Positions 44,331 to 55,391 of a stretch of DNA of 64,000 nucleotides are shown here, in pieces. The position numbers and the translations under genes are program-made. Origin of the DNA: Peribacillus faecalis (lineage in GTDB: Bacteria > Bacillota > Bacilli > Bacillales > DSM-1321); the NCBI RefSeq assembly GCF_014712675.1, contig NZ_JACXSI010000066.1, positions 52,412-116,411 of the forward strand, given 5' to 3'. A model generated the notes under the pieces. It had not been told where the DNA came from and did not search any database. It saw only the letters and a program-made list of their open reading frames with translations. The first letter of the stretch is position 1. Each line of letters starts with the position of its first letter.

Positions 44331-45236
44331 ATGGGACAGCAAATAGAAAGTGTAAAAATTATTGAATCGAGTTCTCCTCCTAGCGGCTTTCGGGTTGTAG
44401 CTAGAGAGTTCAAAAAAGATAAATTGGCTATGTTTTCGTTAGTGCTTATAACTGTAATGATTTTGGGTATTTTGATTGCTTCATTATTTGTTGATCAAAG
44501 TGAAGTAATGCGTGTCACTCTGAAAGGCAAATTTGCCGAACCGGGTGAAAACGGCTATATATTAGGAGCTGACCACGGCGGGCGTGATATATTAGGGCAA
44601 CTGATCATCGGTGGGCGCAACTCGATTTTGATTGCGGTCGCAATTACGATCATTACAGCGATTATTGGGATTACAGTCGGTCTGGTGACTGGATATTATG
44701 GTGGCATAATCGATAATTTCTTTATGAGAATTATAGATTTCTTCATGACTTTGCCTATGCTGATGATGATCATTGTATTCGTGACATTGATTCCGAAATA
44801 TGATGTGACATCATTTATCATAATATTAAGTATATTTCTTTGGGTAGGTACAGCCCGGCTTATAAGGAGTAAGGCTTTATCGGAAAGTCGCCGAGATTAT
44901 GTTAATGCATCAAAGACAATGGGGACGAGAGATTCAGCGATTATATTCGGTGGCATTATGCCAAATATCAGTTCTTTAATTATTGTTGAGCTGACATTAA
45001 GCTTCGCAGGCAACATCGGCATTGAAACGGGTCTATCTTTCCTTGGCTTCGGTTTGCCTCCGGCAACACCAAGTTTAGGAACATTGGTAGCTTATGCGAT
45101 CGACCCGGTTGTTTTATCCAGCAAGTGGTGGGTTTGGGTTCCGGCATCATTGCTTATATTAGTTCTGATGCTTGGCATAAATTACGTTGGACAGGCATTG
45201 CGCCGTTCAGCAGATGCAAGACAAAGATTAGGATAA
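44331..45236 (+). CDS. appC: Oligopeptide ABC transporter permease, AppC-like
   Basis: The 301-residue C-type permease has an N-terminal cytoplasmic stretch (FRVVAREFKKDKLAMFSLVL), six membrane segments and the GADHGGRDILGQLIIGGRNS conserved loop. The EAA loop reads DYVNASKTMGTRDSAIIFGGI. GAGAGGTGAAG precedes the start. It is followed 18 bases later by the substrate-binding lipoprotein gene. Confidence 0.88.
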   Translation: MGQQIESVKIIESSSPPSGFRVVAREFKKDKLAMFSLVLITVMILGILIASLFVDQSEVMRVTLKGKFAEPGENGYILGADHGGRDILGQLIIGGRNSILIAVAITIITAIIGITVGLVTGYYGGIIDNFFMRIIDFFMTLPMLMMIIVFVTLIPKYDVTSFIIILSIFLWVGTARLIRSKALSESRRDYVNASKTMGTRDSAIIFGGIMPNISSLIIVELTLSFAGNIGIETGLSFLGFGLPPATPSLGTLVAYAIDPVVLSSKWWVWVPASLLILVLMLGINYVGQALRRSADARQRLG

Positions 45237-45254
45237 AAAAAAGGAGGAAAAAGG

Positions 45255-47069
45255 ATGAAAAACAAAAAATGGTCATTGCTTGCTTTAATGCTTGCAATCG
45301 GACTACTTTTAGCTGCTTGTTCATCAGACAAAAGCAGTAACGAGAAAGAAAAAGATAACGAGAAAGAAAAAGGTGCTGAACAAGTCGACAGAGAAGGATT
45401 CCCTACTGTTGTTGTGAATGAGGATGCTGCTATTGAAGGTGGAACGTTAAACGTTGCTCTAGTAAATAGTTCACCGTTCCAAGGGATTTTCTCTCTATCT
45501 TGGTATGAAGATGCGTATGATGCAGATATCATGGAATTCATGTCAAATAACATTTTCAAAACTGATGGAGATTTCCTAGTAACAGAAGGCGGGATTGCAA
45601 CGCTTGATGTAGATACTGAAAATAACAAAGCAACTGTTAAAATTCGTGAAGGCGTTAAATGGTCTGATGGCGAGCCTTTAAAAATTGAAGATTTAATTCT
45701 TCCATATGAAATTATCGGCCACCCGGATTATGATGGAAAACGTTATGGTGCTGAACAAGAAAACGTCATCGGTATGACTGAATACCATGAAGGTAAAGCT
45801 GAAACAATTTCAGGTTTGAAAAAGGTAGATGAAACTACTTTAGAAATTTCGTTCAAACAACTTTCACCGGCAGTATTCACTGGTGTTGGTGATGGATTAT
45901 TATACTATGCAGAACCAAGCCACTACTTAGCAGATGTAGAAGTGAAAGATATGCTTGCTTCTGAGAAAATTCGTAATAAACCGGTTACTTTAGGTGCATT
46001 TAAAGTAGATAGCGTAGTTAATGGAGAATCAGTAAAATTAGTAGCAAATGAGCATTATTGGCAAGGTAAACCGAAAATTGAAACTGTAATTATTAAAAAT
46101 GTTCCTCCGACAACAATCGTAGCAGCTCTTAAAGCCGGTGAATATGATATAGCTCTAAGCATGCCAACAGATTCTTATATGGAATATAAAGAGCTTGATA
46201 ATATTCAAATTCTTGGACGCGCTGAACTTTCATATTCATACCTAGGCTTTAACCTTGGTAAGTTTGATGCTGACAAAGGTGAAGCAGTAATGGATGAAAA
46301 TGCGAAAATGTCTGATTTAGAACTACGTAAAGCAATGTCTTATGCAATGAACATTGAAGAAGTAAATGAATACTACTATAACGGTTTACGTACAAGAGGT
46401 AATTCATTAATTCCACCAGCATTCTCAACGTACTATGATGGCGAACTAGAAGGTTATACGTACGATGCTGACAAAGCAAATGAAATTTTAGACAAAGCTG
46501 GTTATGAAGATAAAGATGGCGATGGCTTCCGTGAAGACAAAGACGGAAATCCATTAGAAATTAAGTTTGCATTTATGGCTGGCGGCGACTCTGCAGAGCC
46601 AATGGCACAATTCTATATCCAAAACTGGGCTGATGTTGGCCTGAAAGTAGAATTGACAGATGGTCGTCTTCTTGAATTCCAAAACTTCTATGACAGAGTA
46701 GAAGCGAACGATGAAAATATCGACATTTACATGGCTGCTTGGGGTACTGGTACAAACCCTTCACCAATAGGATTATACGGACCTAAAGAAGCGTTTAACA
46801 TGTCACGTTACAACACAGAAGAGCATACAAAACTGTTGACAGCGATTGATTCTCCTGAAGCGATGGATCCTAAATTCCGTGCGGATGCATTCAAAGCATG
46901 GCAAGAACACATGGCCGAGAACATTCCTGTAGTTCCAACACAATTCCGTACAGAGTTAGTTCCTGTTAATAACCGAGTTAAAGGTGTTGACATCTCTTAC
47001 GGTACACACGGTTATATCTACCATGAGTGGGAATTAACTGCTGAAACAGCACCTAAATCAACTAAATAA
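45255..47069 (+). CDS. appA: Oligopeptide-binding lipoprotein, AppA-like
   Basis: The 604-residue lipoprotein delivers peptides to the App permeases. The signal ends in the lipobox LLAAC (Cys22), followed by a charged linker of repeated EKEK/DNEKEK. The SBP family 5 fold shows VKIREGVKWSDGEPLKIEDL and LRKAMSYAMNIEEVNEYYYN. It also carries an acidic DKAGYEDKDGDGFREDKDG segment typical of Bacillus AppA-like proteins. It is last in the operon, unlike the opp operon here, and ends at a strong terminator. Confidence 0.87.
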   Translation: MKNKKWSLLALMLAIGLLLAACSSDKSSNEKEKDNEKEKGAEQVDREGFPTVVVNEDAAIEGGTLNVALVNSSPFQGIFSLSWYEDAYDADIMEFMSNNIFKTDGDFLVTEGGIATLDVDTENNKATVKIREGVKWSDGEPLKIEDLILPYEIIGHPDYDGKRYGAEQENVIGMTEYHEGKAETISGLKKVDETTLEISFKQLSPAVFTGVGDGLLYYAEPSHYLADVEVKDMLASEKIRNKPVTLGAFKVDSVVNGESVKLVANEHYWQGKPKIETVIIKNVPPTTIVAALKAGEYDIALSMPTDSYMEYKELDNIQILGRAELSYSYLGFNLGKFDADKGEAVMDENAKMSDLELRKAMSYAMNIEEVNEYYYNGLRTRGNSLIPPAFSTYYDGELEGYTYDADKANEILDKAGYEDKDGDGFREDKDGNPLEIKFAFMAGGDSAEPMAQFYIQNWADVGLKVELTDGRLLEFQNFYDRVEANDENIDIYMAAWGTGTNPSPIGLYGPKEAFNMSRYNTEEHTKLLTAIDSPEAMDPKFRADAFKAWQEHMAENIPVVPTQFRTELVPVNNRVKGVDISYGTHGYIYHEWELTAETAPKSTK

Positions 47070-47081
47070 TAGTTAAAAAGG

Positions 47082-47108
47082 CAGGAGAGGTTTCTCTCCT
47101 GTTTTTTT
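47082..47108 (+). terminator. Terminator of the app-like operon
   Basis: CAGGAGAG pairs with CTCTCCTG around GTTT and is followed by seven T residues. Confidence 0.88.
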
Positions 47109-47257
47109 CTATGTTTGGGCATTACATCTTGCACGTAGCCAAAAGAGTCTCGAGGACTGGTGGAGGTTTTTCATAAATTATGAGAGAAAGCGAATAATTA
47201 TCATTGCCTCTGACTATACTTATGGACAAATAGTCTATCGTAAGTGAGGGGTAAATG

Positions 47258-48013
47258 ATGCTATATCTCCATGATGTATGGGTTAATTGGTTTGAAGGCG
47301 AAGAAAACGGCTATAATATTTGTCACTTCCACGAATGGAGAAAAGAGGACGGGATTGAGCTGTTGGATCAAGTGCCTTTATTGAAAGTAACGAAATCTTT
47401 ATTTATTATGATTGAGAATGATTTGAAAGAATTGCCTCCAGAATTACTTAAAGATGTCTACCAAAAAGCATATTGCCGTAAAAATCATGAAAGAACTCAA
47501 CTAGAATATTGTTTTGTTATGACGGATGGAAGCGGGATTTTGGCTGTCGATACGATGGGGTATCAAATCCCAATTCGCAAGAGCAGGCTCATTCCGCGTC
47601 AAGAGCAGCTCGTTTATGATATGATCGCCAATGCGCCGACACAAGACTATCAATTGGCTGAGGAAGGAAAAGATGATAAAGGCTATCATATATTATCTCC
47701 GGACCCGATGATTATGTACGGTTTGACACGTAAGGAAAGACAGCTGAAGCAATTGCTGTTTATGGCGCTAGATCATTTGCGCTCTTCGAACAATCCGGCA
47801 GAAATCCGCTATTGGTATACAGAGTGGTCTCCGGATAAGTATTCGTACATACAGAACTTGGAATTTGATGAAGCATGGCTGGAACTGTTTGAAGAAGTTC
47901 AAAATGGCTGGACCTATAAGCATGAGCTTCTATGCGAGCGCCTGATTAAAGGACAACCTTTTTTTGAAAAACTATGGGAAATAGAAGCAAACGATAAACC
48001 GTCGATTTTGTAG
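47258..48013 (+). CDS. yjbA: YjbA-like protein (DUF3603/UPF0736)
   Basis: The 251-residue soluble protein begins [20 protein letters not shown], the distinctive YjbA start, and continues [21 protein letters not shown] second ATG at 47255 is possible; 47258 has better spacing from GAGGGG. It lies between the app operon and trpS, as in B. subtilis. Function is unknown. Confidence 0.87.
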   Translation: MLYLHDVWVNWFEGEENGYNICHFHEWRKEDGIELLDQVPLLKVTKSLFIMIENDLKELPPELLKDVYQKAYCRKNHERTQLEYCFVMTDGSGILAVDTMGYQIPIRKSRLIPRQEQLVYDMIANAPTQDYQLAEEGKDDKGYHILSPDPMIMYGLTRKERQLKQLLFMALDHLRSSNNPAEIRYWYTEWSPDKYSYIQNLEFDEAWLELFEEVQNGWTYKHELLCERLIKGQPFFEKLWEIEANDKPSIL

Positions 48014-48061
48014 TTAATCTAGGGAAATGAAAGTCTCAATTGTAAATGAATGAGAGGGCTG

Positions 48062-48100
48062 GATGAAATGATCTCTGTATTGAGCAGGGATCTTTTTTTT
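48062..48100 (-). pseudogene. IS3-family transposase C-terminal remnant (second copy)
   Basis: On the minus strand this encodes KKIPAQYRDHFI, comparable to the KMTPVQYRDHL end of the transposase at the right edge of the window. The frame runs on to a stop at 48014 next to yjbA. Like the remnant at 7-66, it lies directly to the left of an R2 repeat. Only about a dozen residues are informative. Confidence 0.45.
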
Positions 48101-48141
48101 ATTAGAAAATATATTTATTTAAGTTCACTGCTTACTACTAT

Positions 48142-48613
48142 CAAATCGCGTTGACCTTCGCTGTGGGCGGCGACTCCTGCTCAGATCAAGCATGCAGGCC
48201 GATACACCGCAGGAGCGATGAGCGAGGAGTATTGGTAAAATGCCCTCGGAACAAATGCGTAAGCGCCCCGATTAGCACAGTATGAACTGGAGGACGCCGA
48301 CTGAGATAAAGGAAACACGACGAACGACAGTGATTCGATGTGTCTAGTTGCATCGGCAAGCCCCTCGGGTCATAAGCCATCTCTCCTCCGGAAATCAAAA
48401 CCGGATTTCCGGAGGAGAGATGGCTTATGCTTGTCGGGGCTAAGCGGGCCGATTCCACATTTCGCGTTGACTTATCGATGGGAGGTTGCCGAAGGGCAAT
48501 AGGTGCTGGGCGCTGGAGCTAGACGTCGATAGACTATTTGCAATTATAACCAATGTAGATTTTTAGAATTTCGTAAAGTACGCGGAAAGCGTCCGTCCGC
48601 AGCGGAAATCAAC
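48142..48613. repeat. GC-rich interspersed repeat, copy R2b with hairpin insertion
   Basis: It matches R2a (100-437) over both flanks in the same order. Between GATTCGATGT and TTGACTTATCGATGGGAGG it contains about 125 extra bases, including a perfect 26-bp inverted repeat (48371-48396 with 48404-48429). Together with the IS remnant it fills the roughly 620 bases between yjbA and the trpS terminator; no gene is visible there. Confidence 0.75.
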
Positions 48614-48636
48614 AAACCCTATAATAATGCAATCAT

Positions 48637-48694
48637 ATAAAAAAGCACCCCATCAAGTTAACCTTTTTTAGTTACTACTTGATAGGATGCTTTC
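48637..48694 (-). terminator. Terminator of trpS
   Basis: On the minus strand AGCATCC-TATCAAGTAGTAAC pairs imperfectly with GTTAACTTGATGGGGTGCT, followed by TTTTTTAT. Confidence 0.75.
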
Positions 48695-48711
48695 TTGCAT
48701 TAATCAAGAAA

Positions 48712-49737
<1,026 letters not shown>

Positions 49738-49831
49738 TTATTTCATATTGTTCACTATTTAATCAACCATTCTTCAAAGCTGTGAAAGATTATTTATTGA
49801 TTTTTGTATTCGTTTTGTTCCATTGGCGTAA

Positions 49832-50188
49832 TCAATAGTAGATAACAAGGCCGATGCACATAATGAAGACGAGAATTATCCCGCTTTTTAAAAGCAGAGA
49901 ATGGGGAATAGCAACAATCTCCGACAATGGAGTGATTTCTTCTTCTTCTTCTCTATTATTACGGCGCAACAATTTTCGGAAGCTATAGGAGATTCCGTCA
50001 AAAAAGCCGCTGTTGACAATAAACAGCAAGATTCCAATCGAAATGTAAGCATAGCAAAAATAGAAGGAAATATTGATGAAGTGCAGCAATGATATTTCCT
50101 TGTAAAAAAGAAGGGAGAGAATGATTGTCAACAGTAGTGTGGCTGTTGTTAGTGAAAATATCTTATTCCTTTTAAATTGCTCCAGCAT
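49832..50188 (-). CDS. DUF3899 small membrane protein
   Basis: The 118-residue protein has three membrane segments (about 10-30, 35-58, 97-117). A conserved FYFCYAYISIGILLFIVNSG and FFDGISYSFRKLLRR stretch precedes an acidic NREEEEEIT linker, matching DUF3899. The ATG at 50188 follows AAGGAG by nine bases; longer in-frame starts run back to 50296 but overlap that site. It lies upstream of trpS with about 130 bases between, so a separate trpS promoter is likely. Function is unknown. Confidence 0.75.
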   Translation of the reverse strand: MLEQFKRNKIFSLTTATLLLTIILSLLFYKEISLLHFINISFYFCYAYISIGILLFIVNSGFFDGISYSFRKLLRRNNREEEEEITPLSEIVAIPHSLLLKSGIILVFIMCIGLVIYY

Positions 50189-50453
50189 GTAACTTTGCTC
50201 CTTCATATAGTTATGTTCAGTTTTCGTATTTACAATAGTATAGCAAAAAAATAAGAAGATAGGAGTGAATTTACCCTTGGTAGTCACAATAAACATTATT
50301 TTTATATAAAATTTTGTAATCTAAAGAATTTTTATGCATTATTGGAACATAGTTTGAATTGTGGAGATAAAACTTAGATAATATAATAATTTTAAAATTT
50401 ATATGCAATTATAGCTATTTTGACGCTTTAATCTATATATTCGTTATATTTAG

Positions 50454-50468
50454 AGTTTTCTGAAATTA
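50454..50468. promoter_or_regulatory. CodY-like box upstream of oppA
   Basis: AGTTTTCTGAAATTA matches the CodY consensus AATTTTCWGAAAATT at 12 of 15 positions. It lies about 30 bases before the oppA -35, a repressing position for a nutrient-uptake operon. Confidence 0.45.
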
Positions 50469-50498
50469 TTATTTCCAAAAATTTTTATTAAAAGCTAA

Positions 50499-50526
50499 TT
50501 TACAAATAGTCAAATAATTGTATAAT
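50499..50526 (+). promoter_or_regulatory. oppA promoter
   Basis: TTTACA (50499-50504) and TATAAT (50521-50526) are 16 bases apart, about 45 bases before the TTG start. Confidence 0.65.
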
Positions 50527-50570
50527 AAATTCTGTAGCGATATAAAATTACATAAAAGGAGTGTACGAAT

Positions 50571-52250
50571 TTGAAAAAGTCAAAATTTTCTTTGCTTTTA
50601 GCGACATCTCTTGCTACTAGCGTTTTTTTAGCGGCTTGTGGCAGTGATTCTAGCGATGATTCCTCAAGTAAATCTGGTTCTTCCAGTGCAACTCAAGAGC
50701 TTCGCGTATTAGAATCAGCTGAAATTCCTTCAATGGATAGCGTTATGGCAGAAGATACAGTTTCATTCACTATGTTAAATAACGTTAACGAAGGTTTATA
50801 TCGACAAGATCAAGACAATAATTTAGTTGCGGGTGTAGCGGACGGCGAGCCGGAAGTTAACGAAAACGGAACTGAATTTACAGTAAAAATTAAAGAGGGC
50901 TTAAAATGGTCAAATGGCACTGAATTAACTGCTAATGACTTTGTATATGCTTGGCAACGCGCAATTGATCCTGAAAATGCATCACCATACGGTGCATACA
51001 TGATGAACGGCAAAATTGTAGGTGCAACTGAAATCACTGATGCAGCTGCAGCAGGACAAGCATATGATGTGACTACTTTAGGTATCACTGCTAAAGATGA
51101 TCATACTTTAGTAATCCAAACAGAAATTCCAATGACAAATGAGTTCTTTAAAGGTCTTATGGCATTCGGAACATTCTATCCTCAAAACGAAGCGTTCGTT
51201 GAAGAACAAGGCGATAAATACGCTACTTCAGCTGACACTGTTCTTTACAACGGTCCATTCGTAATGTCTGACTGGTCTGGTAGCACAGATTCTGAGTGGA
51301 TTATGGAGAAAAATGAAGACTATTGGAACGCTGAAGAAGTAAGTTTAGAAAAAGTTACTTTCAACGTTTCTAAAGATCCACAAGCTGCAGTAAACGCATT
51401 TGAAGCTGGTGAAGTAGATGTAACTGGTAAACTATCATCTGATATCGTTCCTCAATATGAAGGCGACGAGCGTATGGTAAGCTGGTTAGATCCAAGTATC
51501 TTCTGGTTGAAATTTAACGAAGATAATGAAATTTTAGCAAATGAAAATATTCGTCGCGCATTAGCAATGTCTTTCAACAAAGAAGACTTAGTAACTGATA
51601 TTTTAGCTAACGGTTCTGTTGAAGCAAACTATGTAGTTCCTAAAGATTTCGTTAAAGATGAAGACGGAAAAGACTTCCGTGAAGCAAATGGCGATCTATT
51701 AACTTATGACTTAGATGCTGCTAAAGAATATTGGGCTAAAGGTCTTGAAGAGCTTGGCTTAAAAGAAGTGACTCTATCTATCTTAGGTGGAGACACGGAA
51801 TCTGCTAAGAAAATTGACCAATATGTTCAGCATCAATGGGAAACAAATCTTGAAGGTTTAAAAGTCGAATTAGAAAGCGTACCTTTCTCTATTCGTCTTG
51901 ATCGTCAAACTAGCCAAGATTTTGACATCCTTGATTCTGGATGGGGTCCTGACTACTTAGATCCGATGACATTCTCTGATCTTTGGGTAACTGGCGGTTC
52001 AAACAACAATATGAGCTACTCTAACGCAGAATACGACGCGCTTATTGAAAAAGCTCAACAAACAGCTGATTTAGCTGAAAAATGGTCATTACTTGCAGAT
52101 GCTGAAAAAATCGTCTTAGAAGAGGATGCAGCTCTTGCTCCAATGTATCAACGTGCATCTAACGTATTGGTTGCTGAAAACGTAGAAGGATTTACTTATC
52201 ACTTAGTTGGTGCTGAGTACAGCTATCAATATATTACAATTACAGAATAA
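50571..52250 (+). CDS. oppA: Oligopeptide-binding lipoprotein OppA
   Basis: The 559-residue lipoprotein captures peptides, including signalling peptides in Bacilli, for OppBCDF. The signal ends in LAAC (Cys22), followed by a Ser/Asp-rich linker. The SBP5 fold shows RVLESAEIPSMDSVMAEDTV, VKIKEGLKWSNGTELTANDF and the C-terminal AALAPMYQRASNVL. The start is TTG with AAAAGGAG upstream. A hairpin after its stop separates it from oppB, favouring excess binding protein. Confidence 0.93.
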   Translation: MKKSKFSLLLATSLATSVFLAACGSDSSDDSSSKSGSSSATQELRVLESAEIPSMDSVMAEDTVSFTMLNNVNEGLYRQDQDNNLVAGVADGEPEVNENGTEFTVKIKEGLKWSNGTELTANDFVYAWQRAIDPENASPYGAYMMNGKIVGATEITDAAAAGQAYDVTTLGITAKDDHTLVIQTEIPMTNEFFKGLMAFGTFYPQNEAFVEEQGDKYATSADTVLYNGPFVMSDWSGSTDSEWIMEKNEDYWNAEEVSLEKVTFNVSKDPQAAVNAFEAGEVDVTGKLSSDIVPQYEGDERMVSWLDPSIFWLKFNEDNEILANENIRRALAMSFNKEDLVTDILANGSVEANYVVPKDFVKDEDGKDFREANGDLLTYDLDAAKEYWAKGLEELGLKEVTLSILGGDTESAKKIDQYVQHQWETNLEGLKVELESVPFSIRLDRQTSQDFDILDSGWGPDYLDPMTFSDLWVTGGSNNNMSYSNAEYDALIEKAQQTADLAEKWSLLADAEKIVLEEDAALAPMYQRASNVLVAENVEGFTYHLVGAEYSYQYITITE

Positions 52251-52288
52251 TCTTTTAATGGTAGATACATTTTGATGTAATGTCTTTA

Positions 52289-52322
52289 AAAGAGAGTATA
52301 TAACTATATATACTCTCTTTTT
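52289..52322 (+). terminator. Partial terminator between oppA and oppB
   Basis: AAAGAGAGTATATA pairs with TATATACTCTCTTT, followed by T residues. No new promoter is obvious before oppB, so some read-through must feed the permease and ATPase genes. Confidence 0.85.
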
Positions 52323-52376
52323 ACCTATTAGAAATTTGTCGAATATTGTCTAAATAAAATATAGGAGGTGCGAAAA

Positions 52377-53306
52377 ATGGGTAAGTATATTTTGAAACGA
52401 ATTTTTTATATGCTACTGACATTGTGGTTAATTGCTTCGTTTACATTCTTCCTCATGAAAATTATTCCCGGTACTCCATTTAAAAGTGCTGAAAAGCTGT
52501 CAGAAACACAGCTTCAAATTATGTTAGATAAATATAATTTGAATGACCCTGTACCTGTTCAATATGCAAAATATATTGGAAATCTGCTGCAAGGTGATTT
52601 AGGTACATCATTCCAATACAATAATACGCCAGTAACAGATATCATTGGTGATTTAATCGGTCCTTCCGCTCAGCTCGGATTCCAGGCGATGGTATTAGGA
52701 ACTATTTTAGGTATTGCGCTAGGTTTAATTTCTGCATTGAAACAAAATACATGGATCGACCATGGAGCAACCTTTATTGCAATTCTTGGTAAATCAATCC
52801 CAAGTTTCGTATTTGCTGGTCTACTTCAATATTGGATCGGTGTTAAATTAGGCTGGTTGCCTGTTGCGTTCTGGAGAGGTTGGGAGTATTCCATTCTACC
52901 GACCATTGCGCTTTCGATCTTCCCGATTTCGATTGCAGCACGCTTCATGAGAACGGAAATGATTGAAGTGTTAAGCTCTGATTATATTACATTAGCAAAA
53001 GCAAAGGGCGCTTCAGGTTTTGAAGTAGCTGTTAAACATGCAATGAGAAATGCATTGATTCCGGTTGTTACTGTATTAGGGCCTTTAATGGTTTCTTTAA
53101 TGACAGGTTCACTAGTTATCGAGAAAATTTTCTCTGTACCTGGAATCGGAAGTCAGTTTGTTACATCGATACAAACGAATGACTACCCAGTTATTATGGG
53201 AACAACGATTTTATTTGCGGTACTATTTGTAATCGTTATTTTAATCGTGGATATTCTATACGGATTAATTGATCCGAGAATACGTGTGGCAGGAGGTAAG
53301 AAATAA
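52377..53306 (+). CDS. oppB: Oligopeptide permease OppB
   Basis: The 309-residue permease begins MGKYILKRIFYMLLTLWLIA and has six membrane segments. The EAA loop reads DYITLAKAKGASGFEVAVKH, and the end DILYGLIDPRIRVAGGKK is typical of B subunits. TAGGAGGTG precedes the ATG at 52377. It overlaps oppC by one base (TAATG). Confidence 0.94.
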   Translation: MGKYILKRIFYMLLTLWLIASFTFFLMKIIPGTPFKSAEKLSETQLQIMLDKYNLNDPVPVQYAKYIGNLLQGDLGTSFQYNNTPVTDIIGDLIGPSAQLGFQAMVLGTILGIALGLISALKQNTWIDHGATFIAILGKSIPSFVFAGLLQYWIGVKLGWLPVAFWRGWEYSILPTIALSIFPISIAARFMRTEMIEVLSSDYITLAKAKGASGFEVAVKHAMRNALIPVVTVLGPLMVSLMTGSLVIEKIFSVPGIGSQFVTSIQTNDYPVIMGTTILFAVLFVIVILIVDILYGLIDPRIRVAGGKK

Positions 53307-54331
53307 TGGCGAACTATCAATCAATACCTAAAGAAAAATTTCAACCTGCCGTTATTGACGCTTCCAAAAGTGAAGAAATCAGCAAACCGAGCTTGAACTT
53401 TTGGCAAGATTCATGGCTGCGTGTTCGAAAAAATAAAGCGGCTATCGTATCACTTGTTATTTTAGGAATAATCATTTTTATGGCGATTTTCGGTCCGATG
53501 ATGAGCGGCAGAGATGGGGCTGCTCAAAATGTTAAGCATTCCAATCTACCAGCCAAAATCCAAGCTTTAGAAAACATTAGCTGGTTGCCGTTTGACGGTA
53601 CAATGACGAATAAAGCTGGCGTTGAAGTTGATATGTATGAGAAAAAAGGCGTAGATGAGTACTACTGGTTTGGTACTGATTCTTTAGGACGTGATATTTT
53701 CACACGTTTATGGGAAGGTACTCGAATTTCGTTATATATTGCCTTAGCAGCAGCGGTTATTGATATGGTAATCGGGGTTGCTTATGGTGCGATTTCCGGT
53801 TATTTCGGCGGCCGACTTGATAATGTTATGCAACGTATAACCGAGATTTTAATGGGGATTCCAAACCTTGTAATTGTTGTATTGCTGATTCTTGTATTAG
53901 ATCCTGGGATTATGTCGATTATCATAGCGCTTTCGATAACAGGATGGGTAAGTATGGCTCGTGTTGTACGTGCTCAAGTTATGAAAATGAAAGAGCAGGA
54001 ATATGTATTGGCGGCTCGTACACTTGGAAGTTCTCACGGAAAGATCATTTTCAAGCATCTTATTCCGAACTTAGCAGGTGTCATAATCATTAATACAATG
54101 TTTACGATTCCGAGTGCAATTTTCTTCGAAGCATTCCTAAGCTTCATCGGTCTTGGATTACAAGCTCCTGCCGCATCATTAGGTACGTTAATTGATGAAG
54201 GTTTTAAATCGTTATTGACATATCCGCATATGCTGATGTTCCCGGCGATCGCAATCAGTGTGATTATGATTTGCTTCAACATGGTTGCGGACGGTCTTCG
54301 TGATGCTCTAGATCCAAAAATGCGTGATTAA
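53306..54331 (+). CDS. oppC: Oligopeptide permease OppC
   Basis: The 341-residue C-type permease has a long N-terminal cytoplasmic segment before its first membrane helix (about 50-70). An extracytoplasmic insertion (about 75-125) ends in YYWFGTDSLGRDIFTRLWEG. The EAA loop reads EYVLAARTLGSSHGKIIFKH. It is translationally coupled to oppB. Confidence 0.94.
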   Translation: MANYQSIPKEKFQPAVIDASKSEEISKPSLNFWQDSWLRVRKNKAAIVSLVILGIIIFMAIFGPMMSGRDGAAQNVKHSNLPAKIQALENISWLPFDGTMTNKAGVEVDMYEKKGVDEYYWFGTDSLGRDIFTRLWEGTRISLYIALAAAVIDMVIGVAYGAISGYFGGRLDNVMQRITEILMGIPNLVIVVLLILVLDPGIMSIIIALSITGWVSMARVVRAQVMKMKEQEYVLAARTLGSSHGKIIFKHLIPNLAGVIIINTMFTIPSAIFFEAFLSFIGLGLQAPAASLGTLIDEGFKSLLTYPHMLMFPAIAISVIMICFNMVADGLRDALDPKMRD

Positions 54332-54346
54332 GGTAGGTGAGTTTCT

Positions 54347-55390
54347 ATGGAAAAAGTATTAGAAGTAAAAGATTTAAATATATCATTTCACACATTTGGC
54401 GGTGAAGTGCAAGCGATTCGCGGAGTCAGCTTCGATCTTTTTAAAGGAGAAACACTTGCGATTGTTGGAGAATCAGGTTCAGGAAAATCGGTAACGACAA
54501 AGTCGATTATGAGACTTCTTCCTCCTGGTAATTCAGAAATCAAGAGCGGTGAAATCCTTTTTGGAGATAAAGATATTGCCAAATTAAGTGAACGCGAGAT
54601 GCAAAAGGTGCGTGGGAAAGAAATTTCGATGATTTTCCAAGATCCGATGACTTCATTGAACCCGACAATGAAAATTGGCAAACAAATTATGGAGCCAATT
54701 CTTAAGCACCATAAAATCAGTAAAACAGATGCGAAAGCAAGAGCTTTAGAACTGTTGGAACTTGTAGGAATTCCGAATCCGGAACAACGCTTTGAACAGT
54801 ATCCGCATCAATTCTCAGGTGGTATGAGACAACGTGTTGTTATTGCGATTGCCTTGGCATGCGATCCGAAAATTCTGATTGCCGATGAGCCGACAACAGC
54901 ATTGGATGTTACAATTCAATCACAAATTCTTGAATTGATGAAAGACCTTCAATCCAAGATCAATACAAGCATTATCTTTATCACGCATGATTTAGGTGTT
55001 GTTGCCAATGTTGCTGACCGTGTAGCAGTTATGTATGGCGGGAAAATTGTTGAGGTCGGTACGGTAGACGAAATTTTCTATAATCCTCAGCATCCTTACA
55101 CGTGGGGTTTGTTAAGCTCAATGCCGGATTTAGATTCAAGAGGGAAAGAACTGTACGTTATTCCAGGGACTCCTCCAAATTTATTGAATCCGCCTAAAGG
55201 AGATGCATTCGCGGCACGTAACCAATATGCGATGCAAATTGACTTAGAAGAGCAGCCGCCGATGTTTAAAGTATCGGATACACATTATGCGGCTACTTGG
55301 CTGCTTCATCCGGATGCTCCAAAAGTTACACCACCGGAAGCAGTTGTAAAAAGACAACAGCAATTCCTTTCAATGAAAGGAGGAAAATGA
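54347..55390 (+). CDS. oppD: Oligopeptide transporter ATPase OppD
   Basis: The 347-residue ATPase has [53 protein letters not shown] and ITHDLGV. The C-terminal family tail reads GDAFAARNQYAMQIDLEEQP, lacking the Cys residues found in many relatives. AAGGTAGGTGAG precedes the ATG. It works as a pair with OppF two bases downstream. Confidence 0.94.
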   Translation: MEKVLEVKDLNISFHTFGGEVQAIRGVSFDLFKGETLAIVGESGSGKSVTTKSIMRLLPPGNSEIKSGEILFGDKDIAKLSEREMQKVRGKEISMIFQDPMTSLNPTMKIGKQIMEPILKHHKISKTDAKARALELLELVGIPNPEQRFEQYPHQFSGGMRQRVVIAIALACDPKILIADEPTTALDVTIQSQILELMKDLQSKINTSIIFITHDLGVVANVADRVAVMYGGKIVEVGTVDEIFYNPQHPYTWGLLSSMPDLDSRGKELYVIPGTPPNLLNPPKGDAFAARNQYAMQIDLEEQPPMFKVSDTHYAATWLLHPDAPKVTPPEAVVKRQQQFLSMKGGK

Positions 55391-55391
55391 T

